From: Bacillus fonticola
GTDB lineage: Bacteria; Bacillota; Bacilli; Bacillales; JC228
DNA: 64,000 bases
Direction of reading: 5' to 3'
NCBI RefSeq assembly: GCF_012955605.1
Contig: NZ_CP052135.1
Span: 300,001 to 364,000 of the forward strand
The notes under the pieces were generated by a model. The model saw only the letters and a list, made by a program, of their open reading frames with translations, was not told where the DNA came from and made no database searches. Both the position numbers and the translations under genes were made by a program. The number at the start of each line of letters is the position of its first letter. Within the stretch, counting starts at the first letter, position 1. Shown piece after piece: positions 34,272-43,268 of this stretch.

Positions 34272-35256
34272 ACCAATCATTGGAATCACGATGGGTGATG
34301 CAGCAGGAATTGGACCCGAAATTATTGTAAAGAGCTTAGAAAATGGCGACGTTTATAAGCAAAGCCGTCCGCTTGTTATTGGGGACACAGCGATTCTTGA
34401 GCGTGCCGTTGATTTTGTCGGAGGAACAAGTCGTATACGAGCAATAGCTGACGTTTCAGAGGCAAAGTTTGAAAAAGGGACAATTGACTGTCTCTCTTTG
34501 AATTTATTGGATACAGGATCGCAGATTGGAAAAGTCTCAAAAGAAGCAGGACATGCAGCCTTTAAATATGTGGAAAAGGCGATTGACTTGGCGAAGAACG
34601 GAGACATTCAAGCGATTTGTACCGCACCACTTAACAAAGAGGCGATGCAGCTAGCTGGTCATCAGTACCCAGGGCATACGGAAATCTTAGCCGAATTAAC
34701 AGGGACGAAGGACTATTCTATGATGCTGTCTGCCCCTCAGCTAAAAGTCATCCACGTAACGACCCACGTCGGCATAGTAGACGCTGTGAAGCTGATTAAC
34801 CCTGAAAGAGTGTACAACGTCATTAAACTAGCACACGATACGCTAACAAAGTCGGGAGTAGAACAGCCTAAAATTGCTGTATGTGGGATCAATCCTCATG
34901 CTGGTGAAAATGGATTGTTTGGATATGGAGAAGAGGAGGAAAAAGTGATACCGGGTGTAAAAAGAGCCCAGCAAGAAGGGATTGAAGTACAAGGTCCACT
35001 GCCAGCAGACACGCTCTTCTTTCGGACAGTACGAGGCGATTTCGACATCGTTGTGGCTATGTATCATGACCAAGGGCACGGACCTATTAAAGTACTCGGT
35101 CTAGACGCTGGGGTCAATATCACAGTCGGTCTTCCAATTATCCGTACAAGTGTTGACCACGGAACAGCGTTTGACATTGCAGGAAAAGGCATTGCCGATG
35201 AACGCAGTCTTTTGGAAGCTTTGCGTCAAGCAATAGAATTAGCGCCAGTTAAATAA
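34261..35256 (+). CDS. pdxA2: PdxA2, 4-phospho-D-threonate/erythronate 3-dehydrogenase
   Basis: NAD-dependent oxidative decarboxylase of the PdxA family, 331 residues. The catabolic PdxA2 branch converts 4-phospho-D-threonate or -erythronate to dihydroxyacetone phosphate, CO2 and NADH. The family start PIIGITMGDAAGIGPEI is present. Metal-binding histidines are in LAGHQYPGHTEIL near 140, in CGINPHAGENG, and in MYHDQGHGPIKVLG near 272. Operon membership with the DUF1537 kinase argues for the catabolic rather than the vitamin B6 role. The start at 34261 follows AGGTGG inside the end of dtnK. Confidence 0.9.
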   Translation: MSNRPIIGITMGDAAGIGPEIIVKSLENGDVYKQSRPLVIGDTAILERAVDFVGGTSRIRAIADVSEAKFEKGTIDCLSLNLLDTGSQIGKVSKEAGHAAFKYVEKAIDLAKNGDIQAICTAPLNKEAMQLAGHQYPGHTEILAELTGTKDYSMMLSAPQLKVIHVTTHVGIVDAVKLINPERVYNVIKLAHDTLTKSGVEQPKIAVCGINPHAGENGLFGYGEEEEKVIPGVKRAQQEGIEVQGPLPADTLFFRTVRGDFDIVVAMYHDQGHGPIKVLGLDAGVNITVGLPIIRTSVDHGTAFDIAGKGIADERSLLEALRQAIELAPVK

Positions 35257-35264
35257 TCGTTTCC

Positions 35265-35362
35265 GGAACTGGTACCACCCGATATTTGTCATTTTTTGTC
35301 GAAGAAGTATTGCGAAGTGTTCAAAGTTTTTCAGACATAAATCGGATCCGTATCAGTATCGG
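35265..35362. repeat. Family A palindrome, degenerate right arm, after pdxA2
   Basis: GGAACTGGTACCACCCGATA is intact, whereas the right arm has drifted (GACATAAATCGGATCCGTAT). Confidence 0.75.
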
Positions 35363-35400
35363 AATGGTGATCTTGACGACAACTCAACATACTATGTAAG

Positions 35401-36567
35401 ATGAAATGGGTCTTATTATTAGACTACTTCAAAGCTTGTACAAAGCAGGAGTGTTGGGGTTTGATCATCTTAGTTCCATTTATCGCATTCGTTTTATTTT
35501 TTGTGCAAAAAAGGTATTTTCCTAATGTACTGGTTGATACGTCATCCGCTGCTGCCGTTATGGCGGGCGGCATTTTTATTAACGGGGCACTGACACAAAT
35601 TGCTTATCTGAACTTGATTGAAGATTTCTTAGCGTTGCTGCTTTCGATTTGTTGGTTTTATCTTGCGTATGTGTTCGTGCACTCAGCTGTGACAAAGCAG
35701 TTTTCTATCAAACATTTACAAGCCCCTCTACAGGTGTTCGGGATTGGAACGTGGGTAGCCGCGACATCTGTCTTTTGCATTGTGCAGTATCTTCACTATC
35801 CATCTGCACGATCGTGGACATTTGTTTTGGCGGTCGGAAATTTCTTCTTATGGCTCGTATATCTTTATTTGATCATGGTACGGATAAAGCAATTTGTTGT
35901 ACGGAAGCACTATCGCAATGTGCATGGAATCATCTTGCTAACCACTGTTAGTACTCAATCCATTGTCATCATGAATGCAGTCGTATTTCCAGAACGAATC
36001 CCGACGTCACTACAAATTGGCCTTTTTTCACTAGGTATTCTCTTCTATATAGGAGGAGTCGTGCTAATTGTGAAGAGATATATTCGTGATCGAGGGTGGT
36101 CGCTCGCAGACGATTGGAAGAATACAAATTGCATCGTACATGGTGCGGTATCGATTTCAGGTGTAGCGGGAATTAAATCCGGCATTCTCTCCATGGATGT
36201 GGCGTTTTGGTTTTGGATCTGGGCACTTACCTTTTTCATAATCGTGGAAGTAATAGAGATTGTCCGTGCTCACAAAAGAATCCGGCTGTACGGACTGCAA
36301 GAAGGGATTGGGCGTTATCACGTGTCGCAATGGTCCCGTAACTTTACCATTGGCATGTTCCTGTTTTTTACGATTACGCTGGACATGACGCAAATCCAGC
36401 ATCATATCGGGTGGTTTTATGAAACAGTTCAACGTGACTTTCTCATTGTAGGACCGTGGCTTGTTTTAGGGCTACTCACGATTGAGTGTATATTGTTTTT
36501 GAAAGGGAACCTTGACCAGTTACTCGAATCAAGCGGAACACAATTTCAAAAAAGCAAAGGACTATAA
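35401..36567 (+). CDS. Multi-pass membrane protein (TDT/SLAC1-like layout)
   Basis: A 388-residue protein with about ten hydrophobic segments spread through residues 18-350 and a hydrophilic C-terminus. The even spacing of helices and short loops resembles the tellurite-resistance/dicarboxylate transporter (TDT) group, but I do not see a diagnostic motif, so the family is tentative. There is no good ribosome site before the ATG, and a palindrome lies just upstream, so the true start or promoter may have been altered. The stop codon is built into the left arm of a terminator. Confidence 0.65.
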   Translation: MKWVLLLDYFKACTKQECWGLIILVPFIAFVLFFVQKRYFPNVLVDTSSAAAVMAGGIFINGALTQIAYLNLIEDFLALLLSICWFYLAYVFVHSAVTKQFSIKHLQAPLQVFGIGTWVAATSVFCIVQYLHYPSARSWTFVLAVGNFFLWLVYLYLIMVRIKQFVVRKHYRNVHGIILLTTVSTQSIVIMNAVVFPERIPTSLQIGLFSLGILFYIGGVVLIVKRYIRDRGWSLADDWKNTNCIVHGAVSISGVAGIKSGILSMDVAFWFWIWALTFFIIVEVIEIVRAHKRIRLYGLQEGIGRYHVSQWSRNFTIGMFLFFTITLDMTQIQHHIGWFYETVQRDFLIVGPWLVLGLLTIECILFLKGNLDQLLESSGTQFQKSKGL

Positions 36568-36592
36568 GAGGTACGACTCTTATAGTCTTTTT
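36560..36592 (+). terminator. Terminator overlapping a stop codon
   Basis: A perfect 11-bp stem, GACTATAAGAG with CTCTTATAGTC, and a T5 run. The TAA of the membrane protein gene is inside the left arm. Confidence 0.9.
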
Positions 36593-36601
36593 AACTTCTA
36601 A

Positions 36602-36642
36602 AGGGATAGATCCCCAGTTCAAAGGGACAGATCCCCAGTTTA
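36602..36642. repeat. Tandem GGGAYAGATCCCCAGTT repeat
   Basis: Two direct copies about 22 bases apart (AGGGATAGATCCCCAGTT and AGGGACAGATCCCCAGTT). They resemble arms of the family B type palindromes. Confidence 0.6.
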
Positions 36643-36759
36643 CAGATCGCATCAAAATCGGCCACCGTTACAGTAATGACTTCGATATAGGTATTCACCC
36701 ACTTCAAGCTTCACGCATAAGGTAACACATGTGAAATTTGAAAAAAGGGAGTGCTGTTA

Positions 36760-37854
36760 ATGGCAGGCGACATCATCAATTACTACGCAGGTGGAAATAC
36801 TGCAGAAGGATTTTACAGCCTTTTTGAGTCGAATATGAAAGAGTTAGAGACCGTATACATTTTGAAAGGCGGGCCAGGATCAGGAAAGTCAACGATGATC
36901 AAAAAGCTTGCTGATGAGTGGGGCGAAAAGGGATACGATGTAGAATTGATTCACTGTGCGTCAGATAATGATTCCCTAGACGGCTTAATCATCCCGAAAT
37001 TGAAGTTCGGTATCCTTGACGGCACAGCCCCGCATGTGTTGGAACCGAAAGCTCCGGGCGCAATCGAGCACTATGTGAACTTAGGAACGGCTTGGGATAC
37101 TGTTTGGTTAAAAGGAAAACGGGAAGAAATTGTGGAGCTGCAGCAAAAGATCGGAAACGCTTTTCAATCAGCCTACGACTCTTTCGAAACAGGCCTACGT
37201 GTTCATGATGACTTGGAAGAGATCTATATGGGTGAATTGAACTTTGACAAAGTGAACGGATTAACTGAGGAATTGATCGATAAAATTTTCACCGGGAACA
37301 ATGGTAAAAAAGAGAATCCACGCACGTTCCATCGATTTCTAGGAGCGGCAACACCATTAGGGGCAGTCGATTTTATCCCAAACCTCACTGAAGGATTGGC
37401 GAAACGGTACTTTTTAAAGGGGCGTGCCGGTACGGGGAAATCTACTTTACTTAAAAAAGTTGGAGCAGCCGCTTTGGAAAATGGCTACGATGTAGAAATG
37501 TACCATTGCGGATTTGATCCGAACAGTATGGATATGGTGATCATCCGGGAATTAGGAGTTTGTGTGTTTGATAGTACAGCACCGCATGAACACTTCCCGA
37601 GCCGCCATGGAGATGAAATTATCGACATTTATCAAACCTGTGTAACTCCTGGAACCGATGAGAAGTATTATGAGAGAATTAAAGAGGTGAATAATGGGTA
37701 TAAGCAGCGCATGTCAGACGGCACTGGTCATTTGAGAGTGGCGAAAGACTTGCATGATGAGCTGGAAGAGATTTATATAGGAGCGACTGATTTTTCTGTT
37801 GTGGATGGGCTATACGATGAGGTGAATAACGCGATTAGTAAGTTGAAAGAATAG
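36760..37854 (+). CDS. PRK06851-type ATPase with two tandem P-loop domains
   Basis: A 364-residue soluble protein made of two similar NTPase halves. Walker A motifs are GGPGSGKST (residues about 37-45) and GRAGTGKST (about 224-232), each followed by an ENGYDVEMYHCG/EKGYDVELIHCA strand and a FDSTAPHEHFP/LDGTAPHVLEP loop. Both halves end in a DLEEIYMGELNF/ELEEIYIGATDF segment, so the gene arose by internal duplication. It matches the uncharacterised PRK06851 family. The start at 36760 follows GGGAGTG. The role is unknown, and the neighbours (membrane protein, NSS transporter) give no clue. Confidence 0.85.
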   Translation: MAGDIINYYAGGNTAEGFYSLFESNMKELETVYILKGGPGSGKSTMIKKLADEWGEKGYDVELIHCASDNDSLDGLIIPKLKFGILDGTAPHVLEPKAPGAIEHYVNLGTAWDTVWLKGKREEIVELQQKIGNAFQSAYDSFETGLRVHDDLEEIYMGELNFDKVNGLTEELIDKIFTGNNGKKENPRTFHRFLGAATPLGAVDFIPNLTEGLAKRYFLKGRAGTGKSTLLKKVGAAALENGYDVEMYHCGFDPNSMDMVIIRELGVCVFDSTAPHEHFPSRHGDEIIDIYQTCVTPGTDEKYYERIKEVNNGYKQRMSDGTGHLRVAKDLHDELEEIYIGATDFSVVDGLYDEVNNAISKLKE

Positions 37855-37865
37855 TCTCGTGGAGT

Positions 37866-37905
37866 GGTACCACCCCCATGAGAAGAACGTTTTTCTCATG
37901 GGGAT
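37866..37905. terminator. Hairpin with family A-like left flank
   Basis: CCCCCATGAGAA pairs with TTCTCATGGGGA. It is preceded by GTGGTACCACCC, the core of the family A left arm, suggesting a hybrid or decayed element now acting as a terminator between convergent genes. Confidence 0.65.
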
Positions 37906-37946
37906 CTTCTGTTGTTTCACTTGTATCCACTCAATATAATTTCGAA

Positions 37947-39290
37947 CTACCAAACCCCTAAAACATCCATCATGACAGCTAGAATCAACACAGGGCAAAC
38001 ATAACGTACAAGGAAAAACCACGCTTCAAATAATCCTCTTTTCACACGACTTCCCCTTTGTAATTCCTCCCACAAAGCAGACCTTTTCATTTTCATTGAG
38101 ACAAACAAAGTAATGAGTAGAGCGCCAATCGGCAATAACACATTACTCACTGTATAATCAGCTAGGTCGAATATCGTTTTCCCAAAAATGATCACATCTC
38201 CGAGAACTCCATAAGAAAGGGCTGAGGGCACACCACAGACAAAAATCGCGAGCCCGATGATCCATGCCCACTTTTTCCGTTTGCTAGGCTCACCATTTGA
38301 GGCGACAGAGACAATGATTTCAAGCATGGAGAAAGCAGAAGTCAGCGCAGCGAACAAGAACAGTACTAAAAACGCGATGAAGAACAACATCCCAAACGGA
38401 AGCTGACTAAACACCGTTGGAAGTACGTTAAATAACAGCACTGGACCCGCTCCCGGCTCTAGGCCAAAGGAAAAGACTGCCGGAAAAATAGCCAATCCCG
38501 CTAGTAATACGATAAAAATATTCATTCCTACAATAGAAAACGCCGCACGAGGAAGGCTTTGTGTTTTTGGTAAATAGGAACTGTACGTTACCATCACCGA
38601 TACCCCAACACTGAGGGTGAAGAACGATTGACCCATTGCCTCTAATATAGTTTGGGAGGTGACTTTTGAAAAGTCAGGAAGTAATAGAAAGCGAATCCCG
38701 TCCATTGCACCATCTAACGTGACTGCCCGGACCACGAGTATCATAAAGAGAACAAACAACGCTGGCATCATAAAACTGCTCACCCGTTCAATTCCCTTTT
38801 GAACTCCCCCTGAGATCACGATGATCGTCATCAAAATAAATAGAAGTTGCACGAGAACACTTACGACTGGATCTGAAATTGTCCCATTGAATACTTCAGC
38901 ATATTGATCGACCGTAAGATTGTTCAAATCACCTGCAATGGCTTTGACTAAATAAACGATAATCCAGCCACCGATTACACTATAAAAAGATAGCAGGATA
39001 AAAGAAGTAATCATCCCTAGAATACCAACCCAATGCCACCTCGTCCCAGGTGCTATTTTGCGATAAGAGTTCACCGCATTGTCTTGTGCGGTTCTACCTA
39101 TCGTAAATTCTGCTAGCAATAAAGGGAGCCCGAGCACCAAGGTAAATAAGATGAAGATTAGGAAGAAAGCGCCACCTCCGTTTTGACCTGCGATATAGGG
39201 GAATTTCCATATCGCCCCCAATCCGATGGCAGAACCCGCCGCCGCTAATATAAACCCAAGCTTAGAAGACCATTGTTCACGTTGACTCAT
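37947..39290 (-). CDS. Sodium-dependent transporter, NSS family
   Basis: A 447-residue member of the neurotransmitter:sodium symporter family, with about eleven to twelve membrane segments. TM1 carries the unwound [25 protein letters not shown], the sodium- and substrate-binding motif. By family it imports an amino acid or similar amine with sodium. TM6 lies around [20 protein letters not shown] choose the ATG at 39290, seven bases after AAAGGAG, over the upstream TTG. Transport of an amino acid as nutrient or osmolyte is likely but unspecified. Confidence 0.92.
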   Translation of the reverse strand: MSQREQWSSKLGFILAAAGSAIGLGAIWKFPYIAGQNGGGAFFLIFILFTLVLGLPLLLAEFTIGRTAQDNAVNSYRKIAPGTRWHWVGILGMITSFILLSFYSVIGGWIIVYLVKAIAGDLNNLTVDQYAEVFNGTISDPVVSVLVQLLFILMTIIVISGGVQKGIERVSSFMMPALFVLFMILVVRAVTLDGAMDGIRFLLLPDFSKVTSQTILEAMGQSFFTLSVGVSVMVTYSSYLPKTQSLPRAAFSIVGMNIFIVLLAGLAIFPAVFSFGLEPGAGPVLLFNVLPTVFSQLPFGMLFFIAFLVLFLFAALTSAFSMLEIIVSVASNGEPSKRKKWAWIIGLAIFVCGVPSALSYGVLGDVIIFGKTIFDLADYTVSNVLLPIGALLITLFVSMKMKRSALWEELQRGSRVKRGLFEAWFFLVRYVCPVLILAVMMDVLGVW

Positions 39291-39312
39291 CTTCAATCTC
39301 CTTTCGATGTTA

Positions 39313-39436
39313 GGGAACTGGTACCACCGATATTTGCCGGTTTATTTCGTAAGGTTGTTGTCGACATAAACCGGGGCGTGCCAGTTCCTATAATTTTCCC
39401 ATAATTTTCGACATAAACCGGGGCGTACCAGTTCCC
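39313..39436. repeat. Family A palindrome with duplicated right arm
   Basis: The left arm GGGAACTGGTACCACCGATA at 39313 is followed by a right arm ending 39388. A second right-arm copy (TTTTCGACATAAACCGGGGC then GTACCAGTTCCC) ends at 39436, which amounts to a tandem repeat of the right half. Confidence 0.85.
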
Positions 39437-39609
39437 ATAATTAATCATGATCGTGGGTATGTTGTCAATCGGTCAGTAGACCCCCCTCTGTTGGTACAAT
39501 CTTGGTGTGGCATATCATTGTTCCATTTTAGTCGAACTAGAACGTATCTTGAATTCCTTTCGCTACTTATGCGATGATCAAAACACTAAAGCTAAGTAAG
39601 GATGAAAGT

Positions 39610-40803
39610 ATGGAAAATGAAATCGTAGTAAAGGTAAAATCAAAACTAGTAAAAAAGTATAAAAAGGGATACCCTCTCCTCACAGCTGAGTCGATAGAAA
39701 ACGACAAAGAACTGACGGTAGAAGGCTCCGTGTTTACGCTCGTTGATGACCGCAATCAATTTATGGCGAGAGGCTACTACGGAAAGCAGAACAAAGGAAT
39801 CGGTTGGACCTTAACTCATGTGCAGGACGAACTGATTAACCTGGAATTTTTCATAAAGAAGATAAAACACGCCTTAAACGCAAGGAAACACCTCTTTGGA
39901 AGTCCCGATACGACGGCCTTTCGTGTTTTTAACGGTGAAGGCGACGGTATTGGTGGCTTGACGATAGATTACTTTGACGGCTACTACCTCATGAATTGGT
40001 ATAGCGAGGGGATCTATTCGTTCCGGAAATCCATTATTGAGGCTCTCACCACCTCGACAGCTGTCAAAGGTCTTTATCAAAAGAAACGCTTTGATTCGGC
40101 AGGCAAATATATAGAAGAAGATGACTTTGTGACAGGTGAGCAGGCTACATTTCCACTTCTTATAAAGGAAAATGGTGTGAACTATGCTGTTTACTTAAAT
40201 GAAGGCGCTATGGTTGGGATTTTCCTTGATCAGCGGGAAGTGCGTCGTCGCATTATGGAGAATTATGCTCTGGGTAAAACTGTCCTAAATACTTTCTCTT
40301 ATACGGGAGCATTCTCTGTTGCTGCTGCCATGGGCGGTGCTACCAAAACGACAAGTGTAGACCTTGCGAACAGAAGCCTAGAGAAGACAATTGAGCAGTT
40401 TAGCGTCAATCGCCTTGATTTCGAAGCGCATGACATTCGCGTCATGGACGTATTTCGCTATTTTAAATATGCAAAGAAAAATGAACTTACCTTTGAAATG
40501 GTCATTCTCGATCCACCTAGCTTTGCTCGCTCTAAAAAGAATACGTTCCGTGCAGAGAAAGACTATACTAATTTGCTAAAAGAAACGATCGATATTACAG
40601 CGGAAAAAGGGATCATTGTCGCCTCGACAAACTGTAGTAAGTTTGACATGAAGAGATTTAAGCAATTTATAGAAGTAGCTTTTAGGGAAAGCGATTATAA
40701 CTATCAAATTCTTGAAGAACACTCGTTACCACAGGACTTCAAAACAAATCCAGCATTTCCAGAAGGAGATTATTTGAAGGTCATTTTTATAAAAAAGCTT
40801 TAA
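39610..40803 (+). CDS. Class I SAM-dependent rRNA methyltransferase (RlmI/YwbD-like)
   Basis: A 397-residue predicted 23S rRNA cytosine-5 methyltransferase. The N-terminal PUA-like domain spans residues 1-75 and the Rossmann methylase domain lies at about 180-397. Seen motifs are VLNTFSYTGAFSVAAAMGG (SAM-binding motif I), DPPSFARSK (motif IV) and ASTNCSKFD (motif VI with the Cys expected in m5C enzymes). It corresponds in length and order to B. subtilis YwbD and E. coli RlmI. The ATG at 39610 lies just after AAGGATG. The gene is flanked on both sides by family A palindromes. Confidence 0.88.
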   Translation: MENEIVVKVKSKLVKKYKKGYPLLTAESIENDKELTVEGSVFTLVDDRNQFMARGYYGKQNKGIGWTLTHVQDELINLEFFIKKIKHALNARKHLFGSPDTTAFRVFNGEGDGIGGLTIDYFDGYYLMNWYSEGIYSFRKSIIEALTTSTAVKGLYQKKRFDSAGKYIEEDDFVTGEQATFPLLIKENGVNYAVYLNEGAMVGIFLDQREVRRRIMENYALGKTVLNTFSYTGAFSVAAAMGGATKTTSVDLANRSLEKTIEQFSVNRLDFEAHDIRVMDVFRYFKYAKKNELTFEMVILDPPSFARSKKNTFRAEKDYTNLLKETIDITAEKGIIVASTNCSKFDMKRFKQFIEVAFRESDYNYQILEEHSLPQDFKTNPAFPEGDYLKVIFIKKL

Positions 40804-40814
40804 AAACTGCGAAA

Positions 40815-40928
40815 GGGAACGGGCACCACCCGATATTCGTCACCTTTTGTCGAAGAGACCGTGGCAGAGGTTGTTCTTTAGTTCTTTATTGCTGAGGTTT
40901 TCGACATAATTCGGGGCGTACCAGTTCC
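40815..40928. repeat. Family A palindrome, long-loop copy
   Basis: The arms GGGAACGGGCACCACCCGATA and TTCGACATAATTCGGGGCGT plus ACCAGTTCC are about 70 bases apart. The internal segment (GTCGAAGAGACCGTGGCAGA) is shared with the copy at 43138, so more than the arms is conserved. Confidence 0.85.
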
Positions 40929-41108
40929 GGGACTTGTCGGGGGCTTCTTTGTGGGAACTTTGGATCACTTTGACAAGAAGTCTTTACCTTATTGTGTTAT
41001 AATTTTCAATGAAATTGTAAAAAAAGCTCACCTTTTTTGAAGGAATATCGTGAGCCACAGGCGACCGGGGTCTGGATTGATTTGGTATACTGAGATGGGG
41101 AGATTGAC

Positions 41109-41136
41109 TTGAAAACTCCATAAAAATGGTTATACC
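41109..41136 (+). promoter_or_regulatory. Candidate sigma-A promoter of the RsbT/HK-STAS pair
   Basis: TTGAAA, a 16-base spacer, then TATACC, 70 bases before the first start codon. I found no convincing sigma-B promoter. Confidence 0.45.
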
Positions 41137-41205
41137 TTATTTAGGATGGGCCTTTTTGCTTGTATATTTTGAAGAATAAAATGCATATCGGGGCGTGTGC
41201 TACTA

Positions 41206-41589
41206 ATGAAAACTGCTTTTTTTACGGAGGTTGACATTTTAGTCATCTTAAGTCAGGTGAACAAAACGCTAAATAGTCAGAGTTGTTCACCTGTTGATAT
41301 GCAAAAAGTGTTGGTTTCGATTTCAGAGCTCACGAAGAATGTGCTATTCCATTCAAAGTCTTTCGGGGTTATCACCACTTCAATTACTGAACACAGTATT
41401 GAAATTTGTGTAACCGATCAGGGCATTGGAATTACGTCAATTGATAACATTTTACAAGGACTTAAAAATCCGAGTTCTAAGGGTCTTGGGCTAGGTTTAT
41501 TAGGTGTTAAAAATATGATGGACGAGTTCACTATTCTATCAAATGAAAAGGAGGGAACAACAGTCATTGTTAAAAAATACTTCAAATAG
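41206..41589 (+). CDS. RsbT-like GHKL serine/threonine kinase or switch ATPase
   Basis: A 127-residue stand-alone GHKL ATP-binding domain like RsbT, the kinase that phosphorylates RsbR/RsbS STAS domains in the stressosome. The N box is ISELTKNVLFHS (Glu41, Asn45, His49), the G1 box VTDQGIGI (Asp71) and the G2 box GLGLGLLGVKNMMDEF. The ribosome site is poor, and a GTG three codons upstream is possible. The 3' end overlaps the next gene, which carries an RsbR-STAS module, so the two probably form a kinase-substrate pair. Genes around this spot look more A+T-rich than their neighbours. Confidence 0.8.
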   Translation: MKTAFFTEVDILVILSQVNKTLNSQSCSPVDMQKVLVSISELTKNVLFHSKSFGVITTSITEHSIEICVTDQGIGITSIDNILQGLKNPSSKGLGLGLLGVKNMMDEFTILSNEKEGTTVIVKKYFK

Positions 41590-43129
41590 TTTTATAGACC
41601 CTAAGGAAAACGAAGAGCAGATTAGGTTGAATCGACTTGCATCCATTGGGGAATTATCTGCAGGTATAGCACACGAAGTAAGAAATCCGTTAACTGCAGT
41701 AAAAGGGTTTTTACAGTTGATGAAAGAAATGCCTAACGAGTCATACTTAGATACAGCATTGACAGAATTAGATAGCGCACTTCTCACCTTAAATAACCTT
41801 TTACAAGTTTCTAAACCAGACCTAGAAGAAGAAAAGCATAGTGCAATAAATGTAAGCACGGAGTTAGAAAACATTCTTTATTTATTTCAAGATCAAGTTT
41901 ATCGAATACAGATGACAAAGGAATTTGACGACTGCGACACCATTATTTTCGGGCAAAGAAATATGATTAAAAAGGCATTTTTTAACTTAATTAAAAACGC
42001 TTTAGAAGCCATGCCAGATAAGGGTGAACTAACAATAACCCATAGAGTAAGTGACGACAAGCTTACGATTAAAATTACGGACACTGGTATTGGAATTCCT
42101 CCGGAGAAATTGGATCTGATCGGAACTCCTTTCTTTTCTACGAAAGAATCTGGAACAGGTATGGGGCTTACACAAGTTTTTACAACATTACATAAGCACA
42201 ACGCAAGAGTAAAGGTTTTTAGTCAAGTAAATATAGGTACCACATTTGAGGTGGAATTTCCCGTGAGTAATAAAAAAATGTTAGGGGTTGTAGAGATGGT
42301 CGAATTAGTTTACAAAGAAGGGCAAACTTTCCATGAGTTCATTTTAGAAAATAAAGATGAATTCGATAAACAAGTTAGCAGGCTAACAAAGGATTCCCTC
42401 AATAAAATACAAGGGAATTCACCCATTTCGGAGGCTGAGCTGAGTGAATTAGCCTATAGTATTTTGGAATATGTGGATGAAAATAATGAACGTGAATTGT
42501 CTGAGATTTCCAAAACACAAGGAATGATGTGGGCTAAAGCCAATCTCCCGTTAGTATTAAAATTAGAATGGTTTCAAGAGTTAAGAATTATTTATTGGGA
42601 CTACTTCTATAATTATTACAAGAATCTCGACTTGAAATTTGATGAATTTTTTTCCGTTCAGAAAAAAACAAATTTCTACTTAGATGCATTTTTAAATAAT
42701 TATACGATCTCCTATAACAACTACAGAAGTCAAGTTTTACAATCGCAACTTGATGTGATTGAGGATTTAACTGTACCAATGATCCCTATTTCTGACTCTG
42801 TCGCCATTTTGCCTGTAGTCGGAACAATGGATACTCAACGCGCGAAGAAACTTCAAGAAAAAACACTAAAACAAATTGAGCAATTCAGAATTAACCACAT
42901 CATTCTAGACTTATCAGGAGTCGCTTATATGGATACAGCCGTTGTCGCCCATATTTTCAGAGTTGTTGATGGGTATAAGTTATTAGGGTGTAAAACGATT
43001 GTCACTGGAATCAGGCCAGAGATCGCCAATACGATGGTCGAGCTCGGGATTGAAATCGATGGTAAGTTCTCCATTAAAGGTGACCTCAAGCAAGCGCTAG
43101 AGGACTTCAATTTAATAGCTGAGGCCTGA
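41543..43129 (+). CDS. Histidine kinase fused to RsbR-like domain and STAS domain
   Basis: A 528-residue cytoplasmic fusion. HisKA (residues 28-92) has the phospho-accepting His44 in SAGIAHEVRNPL. HATPase (about 135-240) has an N box (FFNLIKNALEAM), a G1 box (DTGIGIPP) and a G2 box (SGTGMGLTQV). A helical RsbR N-terminal-like region covers about 250-400, and a C-terminal STAS domain about 410-525. In the STAS segment LDLSGVAYMDTAVVAHI, Ser458 is where RsbR/RsbS carry the phosphorylated Ser/Thr. No membrane segment is present. The ATG at 41543 lies before an AGGAGGG; a TTG at 41567 is an alternative start. It overlaps the RsbT-like gene by 47 bases. It may join two-component and stressosome-type signalling. 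No response regulator gene is adjacent. Confidence 0.85.
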   Translation: MKRREQQSLLKNTSNSFIDPKENEEQIRLNRLASIGELSAGIAHEVRNPLTAVKGFLQLMKEMPNESYLDTALTELDSALLTLNNLLQVSKPDLEEEKHSAINVSTELENILYLFQDQVYRIQMTKEFDDCDTIIFGQRNMIKKAFFNLIKNALEAMPDKGELTITHRVSDDKLTIKITDTGIGIPPEKLDLIGTPFFSTKESGTGMGLTQVFTTLHKHNARVKVFSQVNIGTTFEVEFPVSNKKMLGVVEMVELVYKEGQTFHEFILENKDEFDKQVSRLTKDSLNKIQGNSPISEAELSELAYSILEYVDENNERELSEISKTQGMMWAKANLPLVLKLEWFQELRIIYWDYFYNYYKNLDLKFDEFFSVQKKTNFYLDAFLNNYTISYNNYRSQVLQSQLDVIEDLTVPMIPISDSVAILPVVGTMDTQRAKKLQEKTLKQIEQFRINHIILDLSGVAYMDTAVVAHIFRVVDGYKLLGCKTIVTGIRPEIANTMVELGIEIDGKFSIKGDLKQALEDFNLIAEA

Positions 43130-43137
43130 CGAAATAA

Positions 43138-43245
43138 GGGAACTGGCACCACCCGATATTTGTCACTGTTTGTCGAAGAGACCTGTGGCAGAGGATGTTC
43201 TTTGTTATTGGTTTTTTTTTACACAATTGGGGGTGTGTTAGTTCC
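43138..43245. repeat. Family A palindrome after the kinase-STAS gene
   Basis: An intact left arm (GGGAACTGGCACCACCCGATA begins it), a loop with GTCGAAGAGACC...GGCAGAGG as in the 40815 copy, and a decayed right arm (CAATTGGGGGTGTGTTAGTTCC minus two bases by alignment). Confidence 0.75.
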
Positions 43246-43268
43246 TTTATACTCCAGTTCCAACTTTA

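Noticed and set aside
41206-43129. Prophage or mobile island carrying the kinase-STAS pair
   Set aside because: No integrase, attachment repeats or phage genes. Only composition and flanking palindromes hint at movement.
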